From contig NZ_NINX01000039.1 of assembly GCF_002188635.1 (NCBI RefSeq), positions 1 through 64,000 of the forward strand: DNA of 64,000 nt. Reading direction: 5' to 3'. The notes under the pieces are model-generated. The model ran no database searches, was not told the origin of the DNA, and worked only from the letters and a program-made list of their open reading frames with translations. Each line of letters opens with the position of its first letter. Positions within the stretch are counted from its first letter, which is position 1. This DNA comes from Pigmentiphaga sp. NML030171 (GTDB taxonomy: Bacteria > Pseudomonadota > Gammaproteobacteria > Burkholderiales > Burkholderiaceae_B). Below, in pieces: positions 13,854-23,235 of the stretch. The position numbers were made by a program, and so were the translations under genes.

Positions 13854-15394
13854 GTCGTCCGCTGGGTCCGCCGTGCCTGTTTGTCGGCGTACATGAGCTG
13901 GTCGGCCACCTTGAGCACGGCTTGCAGCGAGCTGACCGAGGGGTCGACGCTGGCGATGCCGAAGCTGGCGCCGGGGTAGTCGAAGCTGCACTCGGTAAAG
14001 CTGTAGGTGCCGATCAGCAGTGGCGCGAGCCGGCCGCGCATGGCCTCGGCCGGGCCGTTCGGATCGTCGGGCGGGGGCGGGTCGACCAGGCCGATCACGA
14101 CGAATTCGTCGCCGCCCAGGCGACCCAGCATGTCGCTTTTGCGCAGGCCGGCGGACATGCGTTGGCCGACCTCGATCAGGAATTTGTCGCCGACGACGTG
14201 GCCGTAGGTGTCGTTGATGGTCTTGAAGCCATCCAGGTCGATGAAGGCGACCATCACCCACATCCGGGTTTCCTTCGCCAGGGTGAACAGGCGGTCCAGC
14301 TCGGCCAGGACGGAGCGGCGGTTGGGCAGGCCGGTCAGGGCATCGTAGTTGGCCGCGTATTGTTCTTCCTGGCGGCGCATCACCATTTGTCCGGCGGCCT
14401 GGCCGGACAGCAGGATCAGGACCAGGCCGAATGCCGCCACGAGTCCGGCCGTGTAAAGGTGGCGCTTGCGCATGGGAGCCACGTAGTCCAGCGTGGCCAG
14501 GGTGATCAGCTGGTATTGCGGATTGGTCAGCGGTTGGCGCCGCATCAGGTAGGGCTTGCCGTCGATCAGCCACTGGCCCGCATCGGGGCCGGCGTTCGCG
14601 ATCGGGCGCGCGTCCATGGGGTCGCCGGGCGCTTCGCCGCCGTCCGGCGGCAGTACGGTGCCAGGCGGCAGGAGCGCCGCCAGGTTGCGTAGCATGAAGG
14701 GCTCGGACGAGGCGGTGATCACGCGGCCCTGGCGGTTCACGATCAGGGCGATGTGTCGTCCGGTCAGGTAGGCCGCCATCTCGGGCGCGTCGAATTTCAC
14801 GGTGACCGAACCTTGCGGCACGTCGTTGGCGTCTTCGATGCGGCTGCTGACGAAATAGGAGGGGCTGTTGTTGAGACGCGCGATGCCGAACTGCTGGCCC
14901 GTGCCGTGGCGCAGGGCGTCGATCAGGTAGGTGCGGCCGGAGTAGATCATGCCCACGATGCTGTCGGACTCGGCCCAGTTGCTGGCCGTGACGGTATCGT
15001 CCGACATGTTGTTCATGTAGATGCGGGCATAGCGCAGGTCGCTGGCCAGCGCGTTCATGTAGTCGCCGACCCGGCGCACCAGCGGGTCTTGTGTGAATTG
15101 CGCGGCGCGCTGCTGGCGCGTCAGTTCGGCGGCGCCGGGCGGGTCGGTGCGGTAGCGGGCGGCGAGCTGGATGACCTGGCCCTGGCGCGCCACCATGTTG
15201 GCCACGCTGACCATTTCGGTGAACAGGCGGTCGACGACGCGCGCGGTGGTCCTGGCTTCGTATTCGGCGCTGGCGGCTATGTTGTCCAGCCGCGCGGCCA
15301 CGATCCGCTGCGAGGTCCACCAGCCCAGGGCGGCCACCAGCGCCATCCAGGCCAGGGCCAGGCCCAGGGTGACCCGCAGCACGATGGGGGGCAT
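13850..15394 (-). CDS. Membrane diguanylate cyclase with periplasmic sensor region
   Basis: From M-P-P-I-V-L-R the protein has 514 residues. A first membrane helix at ~4-25 is followed by a ~290-residue periplasmic sensor-like region, a second helix near 315-335 and a GGDEF domain. The active site reads G-G-D-E-F near residue 427, and an R-K-S-D inhibitory site precedes it at the canonical five-residue distance. It should therefore make cyclic di-GMP with product inhibition. An in-frame start at 15484 would add 30 residues that do not look like protein, so the inner start is preferred. It is co-transcribed with the DMT transporter. Confidence 0.85.
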   Translation of the reverse strand: MPPIVLRVTLGLALAWMALVAALGWWTSQRIVAARLDNIAASAEYEARTTARVVDRLFTEMVSVANMVARQGQVIQLAARYRTDPPGAAELTRQQRAAQFTQDPLVRRVGDYMNALASDLRYARIYMNNMSDDTVTASNWAESDSIVGMIYSGRTYLIDALRHGTGQQFGIARLNNSPSYFVSSRIEDANDVPQGSVTVKFDAPEMAAYLTGRHIALIVNRQGRVITASSEPFMLRNLAALLPPGTVLPPDGGEAPGDPMDARPIANAGPDAGQWLIDGKPYLMRRQPLTNPQYQLITLATLDYVAPMRKRHLYTAGLVAAFGLVLILLSGQAAGQMVMRRQEEQYAANYDALTGLPNRRSVLAELDRLFTLAKETRMWVMVAFIDLDGFKTINDTYGHVVGDKFLIEVGQRMSAGLRKSDMLGRLGGDEFVVIGLVDPPPPDDPNGPAEAMRGRLAPLLIGTYSFTECSFDYPGASFGIASVDPSVSSLQAVLKVADQLMYADKQARRTQRTT

Positions 15395-15765
15395 CCTGGG
15401 GCCGCGACGGCCTTGCTGCGGCAACGCGCCACCTGCGCCATGGCCGCCCAAAAGACGATGATCCAAAACAGCTTCATTCTGCATTCGTGATCTTCTCGCG
15501 CGGCAAGGGGTGGGCGACGTGTCAATCCGATTTCATCAAGGTATCGATTCTAGAAGAGTTGAGGTTTCAAGCAATCACGAAAAAGGGGGGTAAATGACGG
15601 CCCGAAGCCGGCTTTTTCCTTTGTTTACCCATGGGCCAGAAAGAAATCCCTGGTTTGGGCGTCGGCGGGAAAAAAACTTTCGGGGGACGGCAAACCGGAC
15701 GGGCATAGGCCTTTCGTCCGGTTCAGCTGGATCTTGCGCTTTCCGGCCACGCGGTCTGGGGGAGT
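15395..15765. other. Intergenic region between dbpA and diguanylate cyclase
   Basis: These ~370 bases contain the hairpin that follows dbpA (15693-15723), an AT-rich stretch at about 15540-15600 that may hold the cyclase promoter, and a 66-codon minus-strand ORF starting at 15477 with a hydrophobic N-terminus that overlaps the cyclase gene. I do not call that ORF a gene. Confidence 0.5.
15693..15723 (-). terminator. Hairpin terminator after dbpA
   Basis: Perfect nine-base arms AACCGGACG and CGTCCGGTT enclose a 13-base loop. On the minus strand the stem starts 43 bases after the dbpA stop codon and is followed by a short T run, with a longer T tract about 20 bases further on. This fits a terminator of the dbpA transcript. 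Confidence 0.6.
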
Positions 15766-17154
15766 TCAGAACTCCTCCAGAAACCGCATCCGGAACCGCC
15801 GCCCCTTGATATTGCCATTGGAAATCCGCGCAAATGCCTGTTTGGCAATTTGCCGGTCCAGCGCCACATAAGAACTGAATTCGGTGATATTGATTTTCCC
15901 GACCTGCTCGAAAGCCAGGCCGCCATCGCCGGTCAGTGCGCCCAGCAGGTCCCCGGGCCGCAGTTTGTCCTTTTTTCCCCCCTGGATGCACAAGGTGATC
16001 ATGCGCGCCCGCAGCGGGCGATCGGCCTTGGCGCGCAGCGATTTGAGATCGCCCCATTTCAACGGCGAGCCCTGGTATTGCTCGATCAGATTGGCCCAGC
16101 GCATTTCCTCGGGCGAGCACAGGCTCAGCGCCAGCCCCTTCTGGTCGCCGCGGCCGCTGCGGCCGATGCGGTGGATGTGGACCTCGGTGTCCTTGGTCAC
16201 GTCCACGTTGATCACGGCGCCCAGGTTCTGGATGTCCAGGCCGCGGGCGGCGACGTCGGTGGCGACCAGCACGGCGCAGCTCTGGTTGGCGAACTGGATC
16301 AGGATTTCATCGCGATCGCGCTGTTCCAGGTCGCCGTTCAGCGCCTGGGCGCTGATGCCCTCGGACCGCAGGCGTTCGACCAGTTCGTGGCTGCGGATCT
16401 TGGTATTGCAGAAGGCCAGGGTGGAGACGGGGCGAAAGTGCGCCAGCAGGGTGACGACGGCGTCCAGCCGTTCGCCTTCGTCGATTTCGTAGAAGACCTG
16501 CTCGATGCGGCTGGCGTCGTGCTGGGCCTCGACCTTGACTTCGGCCGGGTTGCGCAGGAAGCGGGCGCTGAGCTTGCGGATGTTGTCGGGGTAGGTGGCC
16601 GAGAACAGCAGGGTCTGGCGCTTGGCCGGGCAGTGCGAGGCGATGGCGACGATGTCGTCGTAGAAGCCCATGTCGACCATGCGGTCGGCCTCGTCCAGCA
16701 CCAGGGTGTTCAGGGCGGACAGGTCCAGGCTGCCGCGCTCCAGGTGGTCCTGGATGCGGCCGGGCGTGCCCACGACCAGGTGGGCGCCGCGGGCCAGCGA
16801 TTCGGCCTGGGGGCGGGCGGCTGCGCCGCCGCACAGGGTCAGGACCTTGACGTTGGGAATCAGGCGGGCCAGCCGGCGCAGTTCCTGGGCGACCTGGTCG
16901 GCCAGTTCGCGGGTGGGGCAGACGACCAGCGCTTGTGGAACCAGGCGGTCGACGTCCAGCTTCTGCAGTACGCCCAGGCCGAAGGCCGCGGTCTTGCCGC
17001 TACCGGTCTTGGCCTGCGCGATCAGGTCGCGGCCTTCCAGGATGAGCGGCAGGCCCTGCGCCTGGATGGGCGTCATCTGTTGGAAGCCCAGGCCTTGCAG
17101 GTTGTCCAGCAAGGCGGGCAAAAGAGGCAGGGAGGTAAAGGACGTGTCGGTCAC
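15766..17154 (-). CDS. dbpA: ATP-dependent RNA helicase DbpA
   Basis: DEAD-box motifs appear in order: A-K-T-G-S-G-K-T (I), P-T-R-E-L-A (Ia), T-P-G-R (Ib), D-E-A-D (II), S-A-T (III) and H-R-I-G-R-S-G-R (VI). The C-terminus ends in a DbpA-type RNA-binding domain (G-D-L-L-G-A-L-T, then G-K-I-N-I, and N-G-N-I-K-G-R-R-F-R-M-R). DbpA is directed by hairpin 92 of 23S rRNA and remodels the large ribosomal subunit. I chose the GTG at 17152-17154, whose product begins like the family (462 residues). Earlier ATG or TTG starts up to 17271 would add a low-complexity tail. Confidence 0.9.
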   Translation of the reverse strand: MTDTSFTSLPLLPALLDNLQGLGFQQMTPIQAQGLPLILEGRDLIAQAKTGSGKTAAFGLGVLQKLDVDRLVPQALVVCPTRELADQVAQELRRLARLIPNVKVLTLCGGAAARPQAESLARGAHLVVGTPGRIQDHLERGSLDLSALNTLVLDEADRMVDMGFYDDIVAIASHCPAKRQTLLFSATYPDNIRKLSARFLRNPAEVKVEAQHDASRIEQVFYEIDEGERLDAVVTLLAHFRPVSTLAFCNTKIRSHELVERLRSEGISAQALNGDLEQRDRDEILIQFANQSCAVLVATDVAARGLDIQNLGAVINVDVTKDTEVHIHRIGRSGRGDQKGLALSLCSPEEMRWANLIEQYQGSPLKWGDLKSLRAKADRPLRARMITLCIQGGKKDKLRPGDLLGALTGDGGLAFEQVGKINITEFSSYVALDRQIAKQAFARISNGNIKGRRFRMRFLEEF

Positions 17155-17289
17155 GGTAGGGCGGGCGCGGAAAGCGCTGGTAGCTTGGTCGACCGACAGT
17201 GTATGCCGCGCGGCTGCCGTTGCGGCCTGCATTCCCGTCGCCGGCCCCGCCGCCATCGGGCGAGCGTTCAACGGCGGTAAGGGTGGGGA

Positions 17290-18438
17290 TCATGGCGAGG
17301 TTCTCCAGGGATACTCGAGCTGCAGGGCGACGGCGCTCGCGGTAGGCGCGCCGTAGCGTCCGGCTATGGCGTGCAGCGTCTGGTCCAGCGCTTGCGCCGG
17401 CCGCCGGTCGGTGAAGGCGGCCATGGGCGCTGCCGAGGGGCGGTCGGCCGGCGATGCGTCAGGAATGACGCGAACCTTGTTGCGGGTTTCGACGGCCTGC
17501 GGTGTCCTGGCGAACGATAACGCCCGCGAGCGGTAGGTCCGGGACCACGCGTCGGCGACCAGGGCCAGCGACACCTCGTCCATGCCCGGCTGGAGTTCCA
17601 CGCCTATCCGCTCCCGGTTCCAGAACGCGAGCACGTTGCCGAGCACCGTCGTCGCGAAGGGCCGGCTCAGCACGAAGGCCTGGCTGGCATGGCGCAGGTC
17701 CCACGAGGGCAGGCCCAGGTCGCGGGCCACGGCTTCGGCTTTCTGCCGTCCGGCCATGGCCTCGATCAGGGTCAGCATCATCGGCATGGATGCGGAAATG
17801 CCCGTGCTGGTCGCGACACCCCGGTCCGCCACCACGCGCCGGTTGGCGACATAGGTGATGGAAGGATGCTTGTCCAGCATGTCCTGCAGATAGTACCAAT
17901 GCGTGGTCGCGCGCTTGCCGTCCAGCAGGCCGGCCGCGGCCACGACCTTGGCGCCGGCGCACACGCCCAGGACGATCGCGCCCTTGCCGGACTGCTCCCG
18001 CAGCCACGCCAGCACCGCCGGATCGTCGTCGCGGCTCATGGCGGGCACGATGACGTAGTCGGCTCCCGCCGGATGCCGGGCGTCGAATTGCGCGATGGTG
18101 GCATCGGCCTGGACGGTCAGCGCCGGAAAAAGCTTGACCGGGCCTTGCCCGGCCGCCAGCGTCACGACTTCGGCCACGTCGGCGCGCCGCAGGATGCCGG
18201 TGGGCATCAGGTAGTCGGTGGTTTCGGTGGCATCGTTCAGGCCGACCACGGCGACCAGCGGGCGTTTATGCCCGGGCGGCTGCAGGGAGGCCAGCATGGC
18301 GTCCACGTCGCCTGCCGCGACCGGCTGGGCTTGGGCGGGCGCGGACGCCGGCGGGAGGCTGGACAGCCACGCGCCGAAGCCCGCCAGGCCCAGCAGAACG
18401 AGCGCCAGTCCACCCCGGACGATATGGCGGTTGAGCAT
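17290..18438 (-). CDS. DJ-1/PfpI family protein with N-terminal membrane anchor
   Basis: This 382-residue protein starts M-L-N-R-H, with a single hydrophobic segment at about residues 9-30, so it is likely inner-membrane anchored or exported. The glutamine-amidotransferase-like fold follows, with the nucleophile elbow G-V-C-A-G-A and the downstream T-T-H-W typical of GlxA/ThiJ proteins. Unlike GlxA regulators it has no AraC-type HTH at the C-terminus. Enzymatic role is unknown; glyoxalase, chaperone or isonitrile-hydratase-like roles occur in the family. The start follows GGAG by about ten bases. Confidence 0.7.
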   Translation of the reverse strand: MLNRHIVRGGLALVLLGLAGFGAWLSSLPPASAPAQAQPVAAGDVDAMLASLQPPGHKRPLVAVVGLNDATETTDYLMPTGILRRADVAEVVTLAAGQGPVKLFPALTVQADATIAQFDARHPAGADYVIVPAMSRDDDPAVLAWLREQSGKGAIVLGVCAGAKVVAAAGLLDGKRATTHWYYLQDMLDKHPSITYVANRRVVADRGVATSTGISASMPMMLTLIEAMAGRQKAEAVARDLGLPSWDLRHASQAFVLSRPFATTVLGNVLAFWNRERIGVELQPGMDEVSLALVADAWSRTYRSRALSFARTPQAVETRNKVRVIPDASPADRPSAAPMAAFTDRRPAQALDQTLHAIAGRYGAPTASAVALQLEYPWRTSP

Positions 18439-18576
18439 GATCGGCATTCTCCAAGCGAAGGCATCGGCCGTTGGTCTTAGCTTAGCTGCTCGATGGTCTG
18501 GCGGAAATGTCAAAAATATACGTGCGCCGCCCGGGACATCAACCCCGGTTCAGTCCGATGCTACAGGCCTTGCGCG

Positions 18577-19380
18577 TCAAGGTCCGCCGCGTATCTGCAG
18601 CATGGCCAGATTCCTTGCCTGCTCGACATACCATGCGTCCGCGCTGGCCTGGCCGTCCGCTTTTGCGCGCTGCAGGTACTCGGGCGCGAGATTCCTGACC
18701 CCGGCGCCCACCGCCTGCCCCATGGCGCGCATCCATGCGATGGTTGCCGCTTGACCGTCGCGCTTGCTGCGGCGGTCGAGCTCCGGCTCGAATACGGCAA
18801 AGGTCGCGTCTTCCGCGCGCTGGCGCGTCGCGGCCGGAATCCCGCCCACCAGGGCGTCTTGGGCGTTGCCGCCGTGGACATATTGCGTGGCGATCCGGGT
18901 TGCGCTGTCGACATACCACTTGTCGGCGCTGGTGCTGCCGTCCGTGTCCACGCGGCGCCGATACTCGGCGTTCAGCGCGGCGACCTGGCGGCCGGTGTCG
19001 CCCGCGGCCTTGTTCAGCCATTGATTGGCGTGCGCGGCTCCCTGAGCCTGCGCCCGGCGCCTGTGCTCGGTCTTGAGCACGGCCAGCACGGCATTTTCCG
19101 CCTGGCTGGCGGCGTTGGGGGCGATGCCCGTCGGCCTGGCCGTCGTCGCCTTGCCGCGGCATCCTTCAAAGCTGCGGTTGGCGTCGTAGCAGGTGCCGTT
19201 CCTGGCGTCGCGGCTGCGGATCTGGTCGATCTGATCCTGGTTGATGTTGTACCAGATGTTGGTCGTCAGGGTGGCCTGGAACATCTGCTGCGCGCATTCC
19301 ACGCATTGTGCCGGGGCGGGGCCGGACAGGCCGGCGGCGGACATGGCCAGCAGGAGGGAAACAAGGCGACGCGTTTTCAT
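18577..19380 (-). CDS. Secreted protein with two long internal repeats, unknown function
   Basis: This 267-residue protein has a signal peptide (basic start, hydrophobic core, A-P-A-Q cleavage region near 25) and a strong ribosome site GAGGAAGG. The mature part has four cysteines (26, 29, 64, 74) at the N-terminus, then two ~70-residue repeats (about 94-164 and 189-259). Each repeat contains a pair of E-(Y/H/L)-x-x-R-x-x-x-x-x-G helices and ends with S-A-D-x-W-Y-V-x-x-A. I do not recognise the family. It is probably periplasmic or secreted. It stands alone between the DJ-1-like and DUF72 genes. Confidence 0.65.
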   Translation of the reverse strand: MKTRRLVSLLLAMSAAGLSGPAPAQCVECAQQMFQATLTTNIWYNINQDQIDQIRSRDARNGTCYDANRSFEGCRGKATTARPTGIAPNAASQAENAVLAVLKTEHRRRAQAQGAAHANQWLNKAAGDTGRQVAALNAEYRRRVDTDGSTSADKWYVDSATRIATQYVHGGNAQDALVGGIPAATRQRAEDATFAVFEPELDRRSKRDGQAATIAWMRAMGQAVGAGVRNLAPEYLQRAKADGQASADAWYVEQARNLAMLQIRGGP

Positions 19381-19423
19381 ATCGGACCTTCCTCGGCAAG
19401 GGCGGGAGCGCAGTGCCAGGGAA

Positions 19424-20179
19424 TTATGCCGCAACCATATCCTGCATCTGCGCCGCATTCTGGATGGCGAAGCCCTGTGCCGTGTTGTCGAATATCACCC
19501 AGGGGGCGTCGCCCTGGCCGCGTTCCCGGACGACGCGCTCGGCCAGGGCCCGCAGCGCGTCGCGATCGTACTCGCTGTAGTAGATCCGGGGCGCACCATG
19601 CCAGCGCCAGTAGCTGTGCGAGCGGTCCGCGCCGGGATGGGCCGCGTCGGGAACGGGGGCGGGATCCACCGCGGCGCGGCCGATGCCGTGGCGCTCGAGC
19701 ATGCCGGTGGCGTCGTCGGTGAACCAGCTGGCGTGCCGTGGCTCGCATACGATGGCGACGTCGGTCCGGCGGCGGAGCATGCGCAGGAAGGTGGAGGCCG
19801 TGCGCGCATCGTAGGCCAGGGAGGGCGGCAGTTGCAGCAGGAGTCTTCCCAGTTTTTCGCCCAGCTCGCGGACTTGGCTGAAAAAGGCGTCGAGCGCGGC
19901 GCCGGTGTCCTGCAGCCGGCGTTCATGCGACACGTTGCGCGGCAGCTTGACGCAGAACCGGAAGCCTTCGGGAACGGTTGCGGCCCAGCGCGCGTAGGTC
20001 TCGGGCTGGTGCGGCCGATAGAACGAAGAGTTGATCTCGACCACGGGGAAGCGCGTCGCATAGCGTGCCAGGGCGCTATCGCCCGGGCCGAACAAATGGG
20101 CATGGCGGCTGGGAATGGACCAGCCGGCGCATCCGACCTTGATCCGGTCGTGGCGCCAGGCTGGCGTCATTGTCGGCAT
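19424..20179 (-). CDS. DUF72 family protein
   Basis: This 251-residue protein opens with I-K-V-G-C-A-G-W-S and continues with E-I-N-S-S-F-Y-R and F-C-V-K-L-P-R, then E-P-R-H-A-S-W and W-R-W-H-G. These are hallmarks of the DUF72 (YecE-like) TIM-barrel family. No activity is established for the family. It is read on its own, 43 bases upstream of the secreted repeat protein gene on the same strand, and may be co-transcribed with it. Confidence 0.85.
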   Translation of the reverse strand: MPTMTPAWRHDRIKVGCAGWSIPSRHAHLFGPGDSALARYATRFPVVEINSSFYRPHQPETYARWAATVPEGFRFCVKLPRNVSHERRLQDTGAALDAFFSQVRELGEKLGRLLLQLPPSLAYDARTASTFLRMLRRRTDVAIVCEPRHASWFTDDATGMLERHGIGRAAVDPAPVPDAAHPGADRSHSYWRWHGAPRIYYSEYDRDALRALAERVVRERGQGDAPWVIFDNTAQGFAIQNAAQMQDMVAA

Positions 20180-20398
20180 GGCTGTCGTTCATGCGTGGAA
20201 GTCACGGCCTTACCTTGGCTCAGACGCCTGGCGAAGTCAAGCCGCTCCGCACATCGGATCGATCGCCGGTTGCTCGTCGATCACACCTTCACGGCAAGCG
20301 GGATGCAATGCAGGAGGAGCACGGTGCCGTCCCGCCGCAGCCGATCCAGTTCCGAGGCCTCCTTGAGCAGGTTCGGGTTCACGGCAATAAACGAACGT

Positions 20399-21295
20399 TC
20401 ACGCCGCCACAGCTTCCTCTTCTTTTTCCCGCGCCGCCTTCCGGTCCATCAGCAGACTATGCAGCATCTCCGTCGACAACCCGTGCAGCACCAGCCGGTA
20501 CCCCGCCCGCAGGGTGGACATCGGCACCAGCGGATGCTTGTTGTTGACCAGGATGAGGTGCTCCGGCGCGCCCATCAGCTTGGCCGCGTAGATGCCTATG
20601 GTCTCGTCCAGCTGCAGCGAGTTGGCGGCGCGCCAGAAGTCGTTGTCGGTCAGCATGAGCTGGTACAGCGGTGTGAACAGCTCGATGGCGCTTTGCAGGT
20701 CCAGGAAGTTCAGCCGCGTGCGGGGCATGTCCTCCAGGCGCAGGCCGGGATCGCGGATCATGGAGAAATCCACGCGGGCCGGCGGGTGCATCTCGATGCC
20801 CGCGTCGCGCAAGGCCTGGTTCAGGCGGATGACGAAGTTGAAGAGATTCAGGTCGTGCTTGACGAACAGATCGTCCTTCAGGTCGTCGATGTTGCGCGGC
20901 TCCAGCGGCGTGGTCGTGATCGGCACCGGCGAGTTGGCCGCGATGAAGGCCAGGATCTGCGCCCCCAGATGGAAGTGCCGCAGGATCAGCCAATTGGCCT
21001 CGGGCGAGACGAAGCGCGTCAGTCCCCACGCCAGCACGCGGTGCAGCAGCCGGGAGTGCGACCAGTTGCGCGGCAGGAAGATCTTCAGCAGCTGGATCAG
21101 GATGATGAAGCCGCGCGCGATGGGGCGCAGCAGGGGCAGCAGGTACTGGCGCGAGTTGCTGCTGGAGTCGGTCAGCCAGCTTTTCTTGACCGCGTCGGGC
21201 AGGGGCGTGCTGCGGTCCAGGTACAGGGCCAGCCAGGGGTTGGGGTCGGCGGGGTCGTGCTCCTGGGCCAGGAAGTCGGGCGGGGATTTTTTCAT
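20399..21295 (-). CDS. Conserved protein of unknown function in lipid-type cluster
   Basis: This 298-residue protein has no clear signal peptide. It has one strongly hydrophobic stretch near residues 60-76 and several amphipathic helices. It has a conserved-looking block P-L-E-P-R-N-I-D-D-L-K-D-D-L-F-V-K-H-D. I cannot assign a family or reaction. Its start overlaps the stop of the ketosynthase fusion gene by four bases, so it should act in the same pathway, perhaps as a membrane-associated partner. Confidence 0.7.
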   Translation of the reverse strand: MKKSPPDFLAQEHDPADPNPWLALYLDRSTPLPDAVKKSWLTDSSSNSRQYLLPLLRPIARGFIILIQLLKIFLPRNWSHSRLLHRVLAWGLTRFVSPEANWLILRHFHLGAQILAFIAANSPVPITTTPLEPRNIDDLKDDLFVKHDLNLFNFVIRLNQALRDAGIEMHPPARVDFSMIRDPGLRLEDMPRTRLNFLDLQSAIELFTPLYQLMLTDNDFWRAANSLQLDETIGIYAAKLMGAPEHLILVNNKHPLVPMSTLRAGYRLVLHGLSTEMLHSLLMDRKAAREKEEEAVAA

Positions 21296-23208
21296 GGGGC
21301 CTCGTTCTCCATGACGTGGTGGAATTGCATCAGGTACAGGGCCGCGGTGTGGCGGGCGGTGTCGATGATGCGTCGGGCGGCGCGGCCCGTCGGGTCGCAG
21401 TCCAGGGCCAGTTCGACGGCGGCCAGCCAGCGGGCCAGGTGGTTCTCGTCGTTGTGGCCGTGGTATTCCAGGAAGCGGTAGGTGTCCGGCGGCAGCGACA
21501 GGCTGGCCTTCAGCAGGGGCAGCAGGGCGGGAATGATGCGCTGGCCGGTACCTTCGATGATGTAGATGGCGCCCAGCAGGCCGATCGGGTCGCGGGTGGC
21601 GGCCAGGCCATGCAGGTAGGCGTTCAGGGCCTCGCCACCAGGGTTGCGGCGCAGGGCATCGAGATCGGCGATGGGCCCGCCGGCGTTCCGGTAGTCCTGG
21701 AACAGGATCCTGAAGTCATTCTGCTCTTCGCCCGCATGGGTCTCGATCAAGGCTGCCAGGGGCTGGTAGTCGGGGCCCAGCGAGGCCACGCCCTCGCGCA
21801 TCCATTTGCTGCCTTCGCGGACCTGGGGGATCCAGTTTTCCATCCAGTTCAGGTAGTCGCCTGTCTGGAAGCGGCGGGTGCGCAGCTTGTGCACGAGGGG
21901 AGTGCGCCAGACGCGCGAGCGGTAGTCGTGCCAGATGGAGGCCAGTTCGGTCAGCAGCGGCCCCAGTTCGGGCGACGCGGTGGCCGGGTCATGGGGCGGG
22001 GCGATGAGATCGTTGCCGGCCGTGTCGGCCACGCGCGCCGCGGGCGGGGCGGCGGCCGCGGCGGGCGCGGCATCCAGGCTTTCGACTTCCCACAGCATGT
22101 AGGCGGTGGTGAAGCGCCCGGACTCGGGGATGTAGCAAAGGATCTGCTGGCCGGGCTTGACGGCGCGCGTCTCCAGGAATTCGGCCAGCATGATCAGGAT
22201 GGACGCGGCGCCGGTATTGCCGCGCCAGGCCAGGTTGCTGTACCAGCGTTCCTGCGGGATCTCCAGGCCGGCCTTCTCCAGCAGGTCCTTGACGACGGGG
22301 ATGAATTTCTCGGACGAGTAGTGGCACAGGAAATGGTCGATCCGGTCGGACCGGACCCAGCCGTCCCGCGCGAGCCCGGCGTATTCGTGGATGCCGATGT
22401 CGAACAGGTGGGGCAGCAGGCGGATGTCCTGGCGCAGCGCCAGCGCGCCGTCGGCTTCCGCGTCGGTCCAGGAAGGATAGTCCAGGTGCACGCGCTCGCG
22501 GTCCGCGGACAGGCCCAGTTGCATGCACACCGGATAGTCGCCCGAGAACGAGCGCTGGTGCACCCATTTCAGTTTCAGGCGCACGCCTTGCGAGGCGCCG
22601 GGCAGCGCCGTTCCCGCATTGCCCAGCAGCAACGCGCCGGCGCCGTCGGACAGCATCCACCGCAGGAAGTGGGAATCGAAGTCGGCATCGTAGCCGCGCG
22701 CGGTGAAGCGCGACCGCTTGAACAGCCGCGAGGGCAGTTCGCTGGCCACGGCCAGGGCGCGGTCGTGGCCGCCCATTTCCACGGCCTGGGCCGCGGCCTG
22801 GATGGCCGAGACGCCGGCGGCGCAGATGCCGTGCACCGACAGGGTCTCCATGGGGTGGGCGGCCAGTTCGCCCTGGATCATGTTGGCGAAGCCGGGCATC
22901 AGGGCGTCGCCGCCCGAACTGCCGCTGGCCAGCAGCGATACATCGTCCAGCCGGGCGGCGGCACGCCGCAGGCAGTCCCGGATGGCATGGGCGGCCATCC
23001 TGGCATTGCTGTACACGGTGCCGCCTTCGGCGTCGATGGCGTAGTAGCGCTGCTTGATGCCGTTCTCGGCCAGGATGCGCTGCTTGATGCGTCCGGAGAT
23101 GCGGTTCAAGGGCGCGATGTAGCGGTCCAGTTCGTCGTTGGACACCGGCTGGCCAGGCATGAAGTAGCCGGCGCTTTGCAGGTAGACGCGGTCGAAGGCG
23201 ATGGGCAT
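21292..23208 (-). CDS. Ketosynthase III fused to haem-oxygenase-like (iron redox) domain
   Basis: Residues 1-377 form a FabH/KASIII-type thiolase fold with the full triad: Cys129 (H-G-I-C-A-A-G), His296 (C-H-Y-S-S-E-K) and Asn331 (R-G-N-T-G-A-A-S). An Ala/Pro-rich linker (378-~410) leads into a second domain resembling TenA/haem-oxygenase-like iron enzymes, with candidate ligands in E-T-H-A-G-E-E-Q and E-Y-H-G-H-N-D-E-N-H. The enzyme likely condenses acyl chains, and the second half could oxidise or cleave the product. The fusion is unusual. Neighbouring desaturase-type genes support a modified fatty-acid or long-chain lipid product. Confidence 0.8.
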   Translation of the reverse strand: MPIAFDRVYLQSAGYFMPGQPVSNDELDRYIAPLNRISGRIKQRILAENGIKQRYYAIDAEGGTVYSNARMAAHAIRDCLRRAAARLDDVSLLASGSSGGDALMPGFANMIQGELAAHPMETLSVHGICAAGVSAIQAAAQAVEMGGHDRALAVASELPSRLFKRSRFTARGYDADFDSHFLRWMLSDGAGALLLGNAGTALPGASQGVRLKLKWVHQRSFSGDYPVCMQLGLSADRERVHLDYPSWTDAEADGALALRQDIRLLPHLFDIGIHEYAGLARDGWVRSDRIDHFLCHYSSEKFIPVVKDLLEKAGLEIPQERWYSNLAWRGNTGAASILIMLAEFLETRAVKPGQQILCYIPESGRFTTAYMLWEVESLDAAPAAAAAPPAARVADTAGNDLIAPPHDPATASPELGPLLTELASIWHDYRSRVWRTPLVHKLRTRRFQTGDYLNWMENWIPQVREGSKWMREGVASLGPDYQPLAALIETHAGEEQNDFRILFQDYRNAGGPIADLDALRRNPGGEALNAYLHGLAATRDPIGLLGAIYIIEGTGQRIIPALLPLLKASLSLPPDTYRFLEYHGHNDENHLARWLAAVELALDCDPTGRAARRIIDTARHTAALYLMQFHHVMENEAP

Positions 23209-23235
23209 GGGGTTCTCTCGAGGGAGCGCGGCGGC

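Noticed and set aside
12876-15320. 814-codon minus-strand ORF
   Set aside because: Only its last 325 codons are real (DMT transporter). The rest runs out of frame through the diguanylate cyclase gene.
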